From Lamellibrachia columna (Eukaryota > Annelida > Polychaeta > Sabellida > Siboglinidae), in the NCBI GenBank assembly GCA_963662155.1, contig OY759263.1, positions 26,587,548-26,651,547 of the forward strand: a stretch of DNA of 64,000 bases, in the 5' to 3' direction. The notes beneath the pieces are model-generated. The model saw only the letters and a list, made by a program, of their open reading frames with translations, did no database searches and was not told the DNA's origin. The position numbers and the translations under genes are program-made. Numbering within the stretch: position 1 is the first letter of the stretch; each line of letters opens with the position of its first letter. Below, piece by piece: positions 23,686-36,400 of the stretch.

Positions 23686-24730
23686 ATTTAACAAGATTGC
23701 CACCCACGCAGAGACCCAGATGGCAAGTGGACAAGGAAGCCATTGGCTTATCGGGAATCCAACATTTTTCATCTGTGTGTAACCCACCCTCCCGAGATAT
23801 GTGTCAAGCTTGTTTTTAAACATATTCGCGTTGTTAGCAGTTACACAATTTGCAGATAATGTGTTCCATTCATTTATTGTCCTCTGTGAGAATGAGTACT
23901 TCCTGATATCCAATCTACACTTATCCTTTACTAATGCTACCTTATATCCTATAATTCTACTGTTTCTTTACTGAGAAATAAAGTCTATCAATATTTTCAT
24001 ACCTATTTAATATCCTACAAACGTCAATTTGATATCTTCTTAATCTCGTTGTCTCTAGGGTTGTTAAACCACATTTTTTGTCTTTCTTCACAACTTAGGT
24101 ATCTCAGTTCTGGAATCGTTTAGTTGTTCTCTTCTGTATTCATTCAGGCGCATTTTTATGCTTCTTACTATATGGTCTCCATGCTTGTATACTTTATTCT
24201 AAATGAGGCCTAACTATTGCCTTATACAGAGGTATAGTTAGTCTTTTTCTTGTATGCTGTATTTCTCCGAATCAACCCACGAATTTGTTTACCCTTTGAA
24301 GCTACAATGTTAATCTGCTCTGAAGCTTTCATACAGCACTTATTGTATAGTCCTTGGTCCTTTCCTTTTACGTTAGTACCTAGAGCAGTATGTCCCATTT
24401 GATAGTTTACATCCAAGTGTACGTGTCCTTTGTGTAGGCATTTACACTTCCGAAAATTGACGAACATCTGCACTTTTCAGAACATTTAACTAATTTGTCT
24501 AGATAGTTTTGTAAATGTTGTTTATCACCATCATTGTTAGCCGTTCTACGCACTGTTGTGGCATCTGCACATTTCAGTTGCTTGTTAGATTATCGTCTAA
24601 TATACTGATCCTTGTGGTACCCCACTCAAAACTGATTTCTACTTTGAAACCTCCCCATCTGCTACAACACGCTGTTTTCTGTCAGTCAGCCATTGTTCTG
24701 TCCTGTCGATTGTGCCATCCCCGATATCAT
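23686..24730 (-). mobile_element. Older CR1 copy, 3' part, split by a later insertion
   Basis: Minus-strand homology to the full-length CR1 runs from the AAATCTTGTT-type tail and GATAAGCCAATGGCTTCC near 23690-23755 up through the reverse transcriptase to a sequence encoding RTEQWLTDRKQR and GIGDGTID at 24690-24730. ORF2 is heavily degraded. The homology stops at ATCAT (24726-24730) and resumes at 29768, beyond the inserted element. Confidence 0.88.
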
Positions 24731-25470
24731 CGGGACAACTTCCGGCTACTTGGACTTGGTGCAGCGACTTGAATTTGGTGTAGATCATTTACAGAAATAC
24801 GTGGAATATCAAATAGAATAAGTATTACTATTTCATATATATTATACACAAACGTATTGTAGACATATATTAGGAAACAGGTTTTGTTAATTATTAGTCA
24901 GAGGGAGTATTTTAGAGTAAGTTAGTTTCGGATTCTGTCAGGGAATTCAGCGAGCGTTAATAGGGGTGTTTACAATTCGAAAATTTAGATAACATAGTGA
25001 ATAGTCAGTAACAGTGAATATTGGTTAGAATAAGTATTAGTATTATACATATATTGTTCACCAACTTCTTGTAGACATATATTAAGAAACCGTTGTTGTT
25101 AACAGAGGTAGTATTTTTTTTTCCCGGATTCAAACTCAACGAGTGATAAAAGGGAGTTTGTTTACAGGTCATTCAACACGTGCATCGAGCTATCGTTTAC
25201 ATTAGCTAATATATATATAAGATAAAGTGATTTATTTACTTAAATTACATACATAAGGTAATATCTGACATAGTGGTAGTCAACGTTTTCGGTAAAAAGG
25301 AATTAACAGCAGGATTTTAGCGTAAATTAGTACACACTGACTTCGTTGTTTTGTTACACAGTGTTCTCCGTATTCGCTAGGTGGCAGGATTTTTAGCCTA
25401 AAGTGTTCTTTTGATCACAAAAACAGCCTTATTCAAGGCTAACGTAGCAAACTAATTAAAACTAAATTGT

Positions 25471-26793
25471 ATGATGGCGCCGTGCAAACGGCAGTTAAAG
25501 GCCACAAGGCACTTAATTTGTGGCAGTTGTAGTAACTGGGTAGATTTCGTCAAGTCTGGGTGCGAGAAGTCCTGGGCTGAGGTCCAGGCAGATAGTTTTA
25601 GTTTTGAGTGTAGGGGATGCGCAAGGATGAAGGAACTAGAGGTGGAGTTGGAAGAGCTGAGGCTGCTCGTTGTGGCAATGGTGGGAAGGGAACAGGGGAG
25701 TTGTGCCGGGAGTTCCGGTGAGGGAACAGTAGACGATAAAGTGGGGAAAAACACAAGAGATGCTAGGGAGAGCTCACCTCAGCCTGGGAGGAAGCTGAGA
25801 GGAGGGAAGGTGACAGGTCATAGGGAGACAGGACGTAAGGAGACGGGAAGGAAAGGAACGGGAGGGAAGACAACCGGGGTGAAGGAGAGGGGAGTAGGGG
25901 ATACAGGAGGGAAGGAGATGGGAGTGGGGGAGATGGGAGGGAAGACAACCGGGGTGAAGGAGAGGGGAGTAGCGGAGACAGGAGGGAAGGAGAAGGGAGT
26001 GGGGGAGACGGGAGGGAAGACAACCGGAGTGAAGGAGAGGGGAGTAGCGGAGACAGGAGGGAAGGAGAAGGGAGTGGGGGAGACGGGAGGGAAAACAACC
26101 GGAGTGAAGGAGAGGGGAGTAGGGGAGACAGGAGGGAAGGAGAAGGGAGTGGGGGAGACGGAAGGGAAGGGGTCAGGACAGAATGTGATGGAGGGGATCG
26201 AAAGGAAGAGTTATTCTGCAGCAGTGATAGAGGGGGTGATGAAGAGAGCGAGGGTGTTTGTGGGGGATTCGATAGTTAGGAAGACCGACAGAGTCTTAAA
26301 CAAGGGAGATGATGTGGTGGTCTGCTTGCCTGGAGCCAAAATAGAGGCGATAACTGAGAGGGTAAAAAACATCGTAGGCTCGGGTAAGGGTGGATCTGTT
26401 TTAGTACATGTAGGGACAAATAACGTAGAGAGGGAGGGTACAACTGCCATAGTTAGGAAATATAGGCAGTTGGTCAGAACACTAAAACAGACGCGGGTTG
26501 AGCAGGTAATACTGTCAGGGATTTTACCTGTAATGGGCAGGAGGGGTCATAAATATCGAAATTGTCGGGGGATGGCAATTAACATGTTAGTCCAGAGGCT
26601 GTGTAGGGAAGAGGAAGTTGGATTTGTGGATTTATGGGGAAGTTTTGTTGGGAGGGCTGATATGTACATGAAGGATGGGCTTCATTTAAGTGGAAAGGGG
26701 GCGGCAGTATTCGCGGACAAACTTTCAGCAGCAGTAGATAGCGACTTGGGTACAATGACAAATATTTTTGGAAGTAAACATTCTTTAAACTAG
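25471..26793 (+). CDS. CR1 ORF1: zinc-finger/esterase protein with repeat linker
   Basis: 440 codons from an ATG. The N-terminal 50 residues carry paired cysteines (CGSC, CEKSW, CRGC) like the PHD-type finger described for CR1 ORF1 proteins. Then comes a short acidic, possibly coiled region (MKELEVELEEL). The middle is Gly/Lys/Glu-rich, with four 25-residue repeats (GKTTGVKERGV, then ETGGKEKGVGETG) at about 25861-26160. The C-terminal 180 residues form an SGNH/GDSL hydrolase-like domain: VGDSIV (Ser), HVGTNN (Asn) and DGLHLSGKG (Asp/His). Known CR1 ORF1 proteins combine PHD and esterase domains. Their role in retrotransposition is not settled. Confidence 0.88.
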   Translation: MMAPCKRQLKATRHLICGSCSNWVDFVKSGCEKSWAEVQADSFSFECRGCARMKELEVELEELRLLVVAMVGREQGSCAGSSGEGTVDDKVGKNTRDARESSPQPGRKLRGGKVTGHRETGRKETGRKGTGGKTTGVKERGVGDTGGKEMGVGEMGGKTTGVKERGVAETGGKEKGVGETGGKTTGVKERGVAETGGKEKGVGETGGKTTGVKERGVGETGGKEKGVGETEGKGSGQNVMEGIERKSYSAAVIEGVMKRARVFVGDSIVRKTDRVLNKGDDVVVCLPGAKIEAITERVKNIVGSGKGGSVLVHVGTNNVEREGTTAIVRKYRQLVRTLKQTRVEQVILSGILPVMGRRGHKYRNCRGMAINMLVQRLCREEEVGFVDLWGSFVGRADMYMKDGLHLSGKGAAVFADKLSAAVDSDLGTMTNIFGSKHSLN

Positions 26794-26795
26794 AA

Positions 26796-29669
26796 GTGCA
26801 GGGGGGTTACCTAGAGGTGTCTCAAGCAGAACAAGAGGCCACTAGCACAGATAAACCAATATCAAATCATCCGAAAATCATCTCTGAAAAAGGTTATAGA
26901 TGCGTATGTTTAAATGCAAGGAGCATAGTAAATAAGAAAAACGAATTAAACATTATGGTAGAAGATATTGACCCTCACATAATTGGTATAACTGAATCAT
27001 GGGCTAACATAGATATAACAGATGCTGAATTAGGACTGACAGGATACGTAATGTTTAGGAAAGATCGAATAGGAAGAAGGGGCGGGGGAGTTATTTTATA
27101 TGTTAAAGAATCTATTCAGGCTTATGAAATAAAACTAGAAAGGGAAGCAGATTGCGATGAAGCTGTTTGGTGCAAAATTGTTTCAGGAAATTCAAAATTA
27201 ACTATTGGATTAGTTTACCGAAGTCCAAACATAAACGAAGAGGACAACACAAAAATAAAAAACGCTATAAAGGAAGTTAGTAAAGGGGAATGTATCATAA
27301 TGGGAGATTTTAACCATGGACACATACAATGGAATTCTCTAGAGAGCACAGGGATTGAGGATCAACAATTTCTATGTTTAATCCAGGATAGCTTTCTTAC
27401 TCAGCACGTACTAGAACCAACCAGGGGAGAAAATGTATTAGATATAGTTTTGTCATCACAACAAGAATTAGTGGACAATGTAAAAATATTTGAACCATTG
27501 GGTAATAGTGACCATAATCAAATACATTTTGACATCAATGTAAAATCAGAAAGTAAAAATAAGAAAACGTACAAGAGAAACTTCCACAAAGGTAACTACA
27601 AAGATATGAGAAAATACTTAGCACAGCTAGATTGGAATAACATGCTGATGGATAAGACTGCAATTGAATGTTGGAATATTCTAAAATATGAAATTGAGAG
27701 TATCATTGATAAATTTGTTCCCTTCCGAAAACAAGGAAAACGGTGTAGAAAGAAACACTTGTCAAAAGAGGCAATTAGAAAAATAATGCTAAAACAAACT
27801 ATGTGGAGGGTTTATAGGCGTACCAGAAAGGAAGAAGACTATGCAAAATACAAAGAGGCACTTAATGCAGCTACAACTGAAATCAGACAATCTAAAAGAA
27901 GCTATGAGCAAAAACTGGCATGTAACATAAAAACTGACAGCAAGAGTTTTTATGCATATGTCAGGAGTAAACAAAACGTACAAGACAAGGTTGGACCTCT
28001 AGAAGACAGTGCTGGAAATATAATATCACAGGGGTTTTTAATGGCGGAAGACCTAAATGGTTACTTCAGTTCAGTGTTTACAAAAGAAGATATTAGTTCA
28101 TTACCAGTTGCTGATGCTAAATTTCAGGGGGCTAAATCTGACTATTTAGGACCGTTAGTTGTAACTCCAGAATTGGTAGCTAGGAAAATAAAGGCAATGA
28201 AGGATAACAAATCACCGGGAGTGGATGGGATTCCTCCAAAATTACTAATGGAAACAGTAGATCAAATCAGTATACCACTTGCAAGAGTATTCAACTTGTC
28301 ATTAAAAGAGGGAGTTGTTCCGTTTGAATGGAAAGAAGCAAACATCATACCATTATTTAAAAAGGGTTCGAGAAATAAGTCAGAGAATTACAGACCAGTG
28401 AGTTTAACGTCAGTGATTTGTAAATTATTAGAAAGGTTAATTAAAGACCATATGGTGGACTTCCTCGTTAAGCATCAATTATTAAATTCATCTCAACATG
28501 GATTCCTTAAAGCGAGGTCATGCTTAACAAATATGTTATGTTTTTTGGAAGAAATCACTAAGTGGATAGACATGGGATCGCCAGTAGATATTATCTACTT
28601 AGATTTTCAGAAAGCTTTTGACAAAGTGCCACATCAAAGATTGCTACTTAAATTAAAAGCCCATGGTATCGGGGATAGCATAACTGACTGGATAGAACAA
28701 TGGCTGACTGACAGAAGACAACGAGTTGTAGTAGATGGCGAAGTTTCAAATTGGAAATCGGTTTTGAGTGGGGTACCTCAAGGATCAGTATTAGGACCTA
28801 TATTATTCTTAATTTATATCAATGACTTGGACGAGAGTATAACAAGTAACGTACTGAAATTTGCGGACGACACAAAACTGTTTAGAAAGGTTAATACTGA
28901 TGGTGATAAACAACATTTACAAAACGATCTAGACAGATTAGTGAAATGGTCTGAGAAATGGCAGATGCTGTTCAATTTTGGGAAATGTAAATGCCTACAT
29001 ACAGGACATGGGAACTTGAATGTAAACTATAAAATGGGAGCTACTGTTCTTGGTACTACTGTAAAAGAAAAGGACTTAGGAGTTACAATAAGCGCTGATA
29101 TGAAAGTTTCAGAGCAGTGTGGTATTGCAGCTTCAAAGGGTAATCAAATTCTTGGATTGATTAGAAGAAACATAACATATAAGGGAAAAAAGTTAATTAT
29201 ACCTCTTTATAAAGCAATAGTTAGACCTCATTTAGAATACTGTATACAAGCATGGAGACCATATCGTAAGAAGGATATAGATACGCTTGAACGCATACAA
29301 AGGAGAGCAACTAAAATGATTCCAGAACTTAGAGACCTTAGTTATGAAGAACGCCTGAAAGAATGTGGTTTAACAACTCTAGAGACAAGGAGGTTAAGAG
29401 GAGATCAGATTGAAGTTTTTAAGATATTGAATGGGTATGAAAATATTGATAGAAATATGTTTTTCTCACTCAAGAAGGATAGCAGAACTAGAGGACATGA
29501 GGTAAAATTGGTAAAGGATCAATGTAGATTGGACATCAGGAAGCACTCGTTCTCACAGAGGACAATAAATGAATGGAACAAACTGTCTACAGATTGTGTA
29601 AATGCTAGCAGCGTGAATATGTTTAAAAACAAGGTTGACACATATATCAGGAGGGCGGGTTATAAGTAG
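26796..29669 (+). CDS. CR1 ORF2: endonuclease/reverse transcriptase
   Basis: An open frame of about 957 codons, starting two bases after the ORF1 stop. An APE-type endonuclease comes first (CLNARSIVNKK, ITESWAN, MGDFNHGHIQW, GNSDHNQIHF). The reverse transcriptase follows (NKSPGVDGIPP, YRPVSLTSV, LDFQKAFDKVPH, GVPQGSVLGPILFLIYIND, FADDTKLF) with a C-terminal domain (YKAIVRPHLEYCIQAWRP). No RNase H was found. The first in-frame ATG is about 50 codons in, at NIMVEDID, after the first endonuclease motif. Translation may therefore begin at a non-AUG codon or by reinitiation after ORF1. Confidence 0.92.
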   Translation: MQGGYLEVSQAEQEATSTDKPISNHPKIISEKGYRCVCLNARSIVNKKNELNIMVEDIDPHIIGITESWANIDITDAELGLTGYVMFRKDRIGRRGGGVILYVKESIQAYEIKLEREADCDEAVWCKIVSGNSKLTIGLVYRSPNINEEDNTKIKNAIKEVSKGECIIMGDFNHGHIQWNSLESTGIEDQQFLCLIQDSFLTQHVLEPTRGENVLDIVLSSQQELVDNVKIFEPLGNSDHNQIHFDINVKSESKNKKTYKRNFHKGNYKDMRKYLAQLDWNNMLMDKTAIECWNILKYEIESIIDKFVPFRKQGKRCRKKHLSKEAIRKIMLKQTMWRVYRRTRKEEDYAKYKEALNAATTEIRQSKRSYEQKLACNIKTDSKSFYAYVRSKQNVQDKVGPLEDSAGNIISQGFLMAEDLNGYFSSVFTKEDISSLPVADAKFQGAKSDYLGPLVVTPELVARKIKAMKDNKSPGVDGIPPKLLMETVDQISIPLARVFNLSLKEGVVPFEWKEANIIPLFKKGSRNKSENYRPVSLTSVICKLLERLIKDHMVDFLVKHQLLNSSQHGFLKARSCLTNMLCFLEEITKWIDMGSPVDIIYLDFQKAFDKVPHQRLLLKLKAHGIGDSITDWIEQWLTDRRQRVVVDGEVSNWKSVLSGVPQGSVLGPILFLIYINDLDESITSNVLKFADDTKLFRKVNTDGDKQHLQNDLDRLVKWSEKWQMLFNFGKCKCLHTGHGNLNVNYKMGATVLGTTVKEKDLGVTISADMKVSEQCGIAASKGNQILGLIRRNITYKGKKLIIPLYKAIVRPHLEYCIQAWRPYRKKDIDTLERIQRRATKMIPELRDLSYEERLKECGLTTLETRRLRGDQIEVFKILNGYENIDRNMFFSLKKDSRTRGHEVKLVKDQCRLDIRKHSFSQRTINEWNKLSTDCVNASSVNMFKNKVDTYIRRAGYK

Positions 29670-29767
29670 GTGAACATTGTTGGACTCTCGATAAGCCAAT
29701 GGCTTCCTTGTCCACTTGCCATCTGGGCCTTTGGCTTGGATGGCAAATCTTGTTAAATCTTGTTAAA

Positions 29768-29837
29768 ATCATGGGCTTTTAATTTAAGTAGTAATCTTTG
29801 ATGAGGCACTTTGTCGAAAGTTTCCTGAAAATCTAAA
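29768..29837 (-). mobile_element. Older CR1 copy, remaining 5' piece
   Basis: ATGGGCTTTTAATTTAAG through ACTTTGTCGAAAG to CTGAAAATCTA is the minus-strand coding region for DFQKAFDKVPHQRLLLKLKAH. It joins directly to the piece ending at 24730. Homology ends at about 29837. Confidence 0.85.
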
Positions 29838-30543
29838 AATCAGCTAGACTTCTATAAAACTGATTATTATCTTTGAAAAAAAAACAGTGGTTGATCCTTA
29901 AGGGCTCTGGGGGTTCGCTCGAATCCCCTATTTCTGTTGTCGTACTATTTCCGAACCATTCCAAATGACCTCAGATCATGAAAATATTTTGCTTGTCATA
30001 AAACTGTATTTGTTATAAAAAAAATTTTCCAGCCGAGAGAAAATGACGCCGCGAGTAGACGTTAACGCCCTCCAACTAACTCCTGCATTCCCTAAGTCTT
30101 ATACATCGGCAGTGTAGACAACGTCGTAAACCTGAAGAAACATCGTGTTCGTTGTTGCGTATGTACGTGACGCTGAACGGAATCACCACGTCGTTTTCGC
30201 TCTTACCATTTATGCACAGACTCTCTATTGTTGAATTGAATTACCTAATGACTTCACCCCTTTAATTATATAACAACTGTGGATGCCAAAACACATTGTT
30301 ATAGAGCAGTCAAACACGTTGCGTGGTTGAGTGGTCTTATGACATTGTTCACGCAATCAGCCGTACGTGAAATCGGCCAAGCGTGTCGGTTTCCTGGCCA
30401 GTTGGAATATTGCCGTTAAGATGCTGGATTTGTTTTGCCCAGCGGCATTCGTTGTTGGCAGGCGTGATTCGCATAGCTGAAGAGGATACTATCAGTCCAA
30501 CATCGTGAGTTGATCACTGTTGATCGTCGCGGAAAAGGTTAAG
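29838..30543. other. Upstream region of gene C
   Basis: No coding feature is recognised. It probably holds the promoter and 5' UTR of gene C. No clear TATA element or other site could be picked out. Confidence 0.4.
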
Positions 30544-30634
30544 ATGGAGATCCGAACTGAGTGCTACGTATTAGCGCTGATTCGATTGTCAACGCTATTG
30601 ACGTTCTGTTCATCAGAAATCGATGCTGCCACGG
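30544..30634 (+). CDS. Gene C exon 1: start codon and signal peptide
   Basis: The ATG context is AAGATGG. The encoded [17 protein letters not shown] then [13 protein letters not shown] fits a secretory signal. The donor is ACGG/GTAAGA, phase 1. Confidence 0.68.
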
Positions 30635-33230
30635 GTAAGATATAACCTATGCATTGATTGTGGCTTAGATTGTGCTGTTTTCGTGAAACGTTCTGTAGCA
30701 ACGCCTATGGTGACCGGGTACAGCGATATTCCGCGTTGGATTAATGTTACATCGAATTAGATTGAGCACACGTGAATTACATTGTACAAAGATTTGGTCA
30801 AAAACCACATGACGTTCGAGGACATGCGGTAATATGGAGAGTTTCATGGAGTTATGTGGATAGTTACATGTGGTGATGCGGATAGCTTCATGGGTTACAT
30901 GAAGTGATAGGACAGTTTCATGATGCGGAGAGTTCAAAGGGCAGATTGGCGTTGCATGAAGCGTGTTGTATGTCAATAGTAGAACATCGATTGTTTCAGT
31001 ATGAATCGCGTGCCCGTGAAACTGTGGTTACGTTTAAAAAGTATTAGTCCCAGATTCAAACAAGCACATAACAGACAGTCATTTCATCACTACACAGAGA
31101 AGTAGAAACCTACATGCTTTAAATAAACAACACAATATAGAATGCACAATAATATATACTACACATTGGTACAAACAAACCTGGACAACGCATGTCCATC
31201 AGCGGAAATTGGTGTGGATATGAAAATGTCAGATAGATATGGTATCGTTCGCATCCACCAAGTGTAATATTCAAGAAAGATGATTGTACATATTCATAAC
31301 TAGATATAGAGAGAGGAAAGGCTAACTCAGACAATTGGGGAGAAAATGTGAAGTTTAACTTAAGTTAGTTTAGTCAAATTAGCGTTGAGAAAGAGTTAGT
31401 TAGAATTACGTAGCATCTGAATTTGATGAACATCATGATAAATTATTTACCGAACTTAGTCAGAGTACTCTAGACTCATATTGATTCGCAACTGTATTGG
31501 ATTTCACGCATCGATATAATGTTTGTGAGCGTGGACTACAATCAAGAATATAACGCCAGTGGTTTACCCAGAATGTGTCTTCAAAGTGGGAGATGCCGAT
31601 CATTTCTCCGATTGACTGAGGGCTGATACGTTAACCAGCGGCACCGATAAGCGCATACGCATCTCTATGAAAATCGGGTAACCCAGACTACGCGTGACGT
31701 ATTAAGTGATGTGTGTATACACAGAACCAATACAAAGTATCAAACAAATGTGCCTGCTGTTGTCATAAAGAGGACTATATTAGTAAACAAAGGCCAAAAT
31801 ATGTTGGTTGAGCTTGGACGCAAACAGCTTGGTCATATCCTATTTGCAAGTATAAGAAAAGGTGTATACACATTTATTTTCATATGGGGAGGGAATTTTG
31901 CTATAGACTATAAACTCTTCATCCAGGGTTATCTAACAGTATGGTGCGGCCCATGAAATTAGGATGAAGTTAGCTCAACAAGCTTTTCCTATTAAACCAC
32001 TAGCATGATATTCTTAATTGTGGTTGCAAAACCTATATGATATGTAACTCATATAGGTACATACGCACAAAACCATGACTTTTTATTCCCTTTAATGTCC
32101 GTTGAAACCGACTGATTGCTAGTTTCAGAGACAAGAGAGGCCGAGGAAAACGGAGTCGAAATAATCTTTTCGTCGATGTCCACGAGCGAGGTAGGAACGC
32201 GCAATTAGCATGTCAATATTAATGACACAGAACAATCGTTGATGCTGTCTTGATTGAAATTGTGTGTTAAAACACCATAAACAATGAATTCGGTGTAAAT
32301 GCTGCCAAGGTCGTACATCAGCCTGTGAAGGAATGTTAGCGAAGAAGCTTAAGAACTGCATTAAATAAACAATTTAAAATGAAACCGCACGCACGTACGC
32401 ACGCACGCACGCACGCACGCACGCAAGCAAGCTCAGCAGCATAACTGAACTAATACATAAAGACTATTTGGACACATTTAAGATGCACAATTAAATGCGT
32501 GTCTTAATTTTCAATTCAGTTCTACACATTGCCTCAATTACACGTTTGCTCAAGTCTGTGGTCGTCGTGGCTGCGTGATTGGCACGCACAATCAACTATT
32601 GAACGGCAGCACCTGTATTATTCATGAGTGATGATATATCACATAACGACATGACGCTTGCATTGTTTTATAATAGGGTTGTGGCAACACGGTTAGATAT
32701 TGGTCAATTTCTTTCGTGCCGTGAATATCTGGCTCTGCATGTGCCGATATTGTCTAGAGAGCGATGATGAATGGGCCACGCGCTTAGTTTCCATACATTG
32801 CTCGCAAAAAAGAGCATATCACTAGACAAGGCAAGTGGCAATGATGACGAATGATGGCATTGATGACGAATTGCACGAATGACTAGTTTTTGTGAAACAA
32901 TTGCACCTGAATGTGTCCCGCGAATGTACACTTCGAAGCCAATGAACAGTTTTGCCGGTGGTTCTATTCAATGCTCTTTGACTTAGAGATAAGATAATGC
33001 GTAACACGGGATGTACAACAATTTCCGTTGGTTAACTGAAAGACTGTTTTAAGGATATTGTGACACTGCGTTGATTAGTGTTAATAATATTTTGCTTGCT
33101 TAAAATAATATCCATACAAAACGTGTTACTATCGTCATATTCACGCCTTATATAAACAATATAAACAATACATACACGATTTGGCGATGAAAAACAATAC
33201 GCCAGTTTTACGACACACACATGTATATAT

Positions 33231-33316
<86 letters not shown>

Positions 33317-33317
33317 T

Positions 33318-33405
<88 letters not shown>

Positions 33406-36400
33406 ATATATACATGTATATATGTATATGTATATATTTTTGTATATATATATGTATATATATATATATATATAGGTGAAGGTGAAATATAAAAAAAATC
33501 ATCCGACGATTCATTACTATTTTAAATTCCGGAATTATACATTTTCTGACGCTAAATATAAACTACACCAATAACTATTAAAAGAGGAAGTGAAGTGTAA
33601 CATTGTCAACTTAGATGAAAGAATTTATATAATTGAGGCGTTTTAATTGCATGAAACCCCAAATGGCTCTGTATTAGTCAACCAATGAAAATCGTTGTAC
33701 AGTCTCTCTACGCTACGTGAGAGCCGTGCTTTTACAGAATCATGTTAGACAATAACACCCGAGTCCGGCGAACTCTTCGATCGTTTCTTTTACAGACATT
33801 TGGAATAATCTGAGATGAATAAATTAATTATTCAGCGGTTCAACAACCGCCGGCTTCTTGCTGGGTGTGGCTACAGCGAGTCGCTAGTTGTTGCTAGGAT
33901 ACGTCTAAACATCAGTAACAAGCACCACGCGCAGCAACACACTAAACATATCGCATTTCACAATTCCGATTAGAAATTACTTTGCTTTGCGGTTAGCAAA
34001 AATATTCATATAAATTTAACTTTCGTCAATGTTGTGTCATTGTTAGGTATCTTTTTCGCCCACGCTATGACTATTGGCAATACACGAGTGGCGTATCATG
34101 CAATTTATACTGTTTTATTGCTTTGTTAATCTCCAATAACTGAGAGGACCTTGAACAGTGTAACTGTGAGCAATCACCAAGACCTGTAATTGTCGTATCT
34201 GGCGTGCATGACGTTTGGAGTGTTTAGTGATCTAAGACAACCCGGTTAAGTAACTCACATTCCGGTGTTATCAAACTAGTCGGTCGCTAAACATTAGTGC
34301 GGATACAGAAATATAAAAAAGGAGTGCGGATACAGATATATAAAAAATGAGTGCGGATACAGAAATATAAAAAGGAGTGCGAATACAGAAATATAAAAAG
34401 GAGTGCGGATACAGATATATAAAAAATGAGTGCGGTTACAGAAATATAAAAAGGAGTGCGAATACAGAAATATAAAAAAGGAGAGCGGATACAGAGATAT
34501 AAAAATGAGTGCGCATACAGAAATATAATAAAGGAGTGCGGATACAGAAATATAAAAAGGAGTGCGGATACAGAAATATAAAAAGGAGTGCGGATACAGA
34601 AATATAAAAAAGGAGTGCGGATACAGAAATGTAAAAAGGAGTGCGGTTACAGAAATATGAAAAGAAGTGCGGATACAGAAATATAAAAAAGGAGTGCGGA
34701 TACAGATATATAAAAAAGAGTGCGGATACAGAAATATAAAAAAGGAGTGCGGATACAGAAATATAAACAGGAGTGCGGATACAGAAATATAAACAGGAGT
34801 GCGGATACAGAAATATAAAAAAGAGTGCTGATACAGAAATATAAACAGGAGTGCGGATACAGAAATATAAACAGGAGTGCGGATACAGAAATATAAAAAA
34901 GAGTGCGGATACAGAAATATAAAAAAGGAGTGCGGATACAGAAATATAAAAAGGAGTGCGGATACAGAAATATAAAAAAAGAGTGCGGATACAGAAATAT
35001 AAAAAGGAGTGCGGATACAGAAATATAAAAAAGAGTGCGGATACAGAAATATAAACAGGAATGCGGTTACAGAAATATATAAAGGAGTGCGGATACAGAA
35101 ATATAAAAAAGAGTGCGGACACAGAAATATAAACAGGAGTGCGGATACAGAAACATAAAAAGGAGTGCGGATACAGAAATATAAAAAAGGAGTGCGGATA
35201 CAGAAATATAAAAAAGGGGTGAGGATACAGAAATATAAAAAAGGGGTGCGGATACAGACATATAAAAAACAGACCAGTGAAGCAATTTACGGTGTATAAA
35301 AATTGTTGCCACTCAAAGGCATATGGATTACTGGGAAAAAAAGATCGGCGAGGAACGGATAGACAATACATATCTTTATTAATATTAGCATTTCACACGT
35401 TTCACTCACATAAATACACCGCCACAAAACACCCGGCTACACAACACACCTGGCTACACAACACACCTGGCTACACAACACACCTGGCTACACAACACAC
35501 CTGGCTACACAATGTATCCGGCTACGGGTTCGTACATACACAATTAGCCGTGGATTTCTTTAAAACATTCACAGTTAAATAATTATCTCAAAAAGGGATG
35601 TTCGTTCGAACCCCGAACCCCCCCCCACCCGAGGACTAACATGATCTATAGACAGACACAACATGTCTAGACGGAATATAGCACTTATGTATAACCCAGA
35701 GGCACCAAGTCTCTTGCTTTCTGAAGGAGATATCTCCTTTTGTAAAAATATTGTAACATATCCTACTTCTTCATCATTTGAACATAATCTCCTTCTTTTT
35801 GAAACAATTCAACATTTTCTATAAAAAAAATGGCTACATAAAATAGCACACTTCAGACCTTATTTTGTTCTCAAATATTTCCGCAATATGGGAAGGAGAA
35901 TCTCTTTCCTCGCAGTTCTTTCACTTTGCACCTCTGACTTGACGTATTGTCTGTAGTAATGTGTGCATTGGGAGTTTCTCCGAATTAAATCCCAGCAAGA
36001 TGTCATTACCCTTCAGTTGGACCGAGTGTCGCCAATCTTCAAGGCTGTCCTCGCGCAGCAGGCGAGCGGCCGGTGTCACCGCAGTCCTCGCGTATGTGGA
36101 CTCAATTCATGGAGTCCGGAGTAGTAAGTACACACTGCAATAACACGAACTTCCATCGCGCAAAAATCCTCGGGAACCCGAGCCCATTAGCGCGTCAAAG
36201 CCAAGGGGTAGGCCTTAATCGGTATACAATGGTAAAGTTGTCAAAAGAGGGGTGAAACGATGAGGAGCCTAGGGTGATAAGCAATGTTAAAAAGAAGAGT
36301 CTTCAGATGGAGGCGAAATGTTAGTGTTTCCTGCTGCCCTATCACTGAAGGGGTGTGAATGCAAATGAATTGGACGGCGACGGAGAGTCCTAGATCCAGT

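Larger units (their letters stand above)
24731..29767 (+). mobile_element. Full-length CR1 LINE with both ORFs open
   Basis: About 5.04 kb: a 5' UTR of about 740 bp (starting CGGGACAACTTCCGG), ORF1 25471-26793, ORF2 from about 26796 to 29669, and a short 3' UTR ending in an AAATCTTGTT repeat. The boundaries are fixed by the interrupted older CR1 copy on both sides. ATCAT at 24726-24730 and 29768-29772 is a candidate 5-bp target duplication. Intact frames suggest a young copy. Confidence 0.9.
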
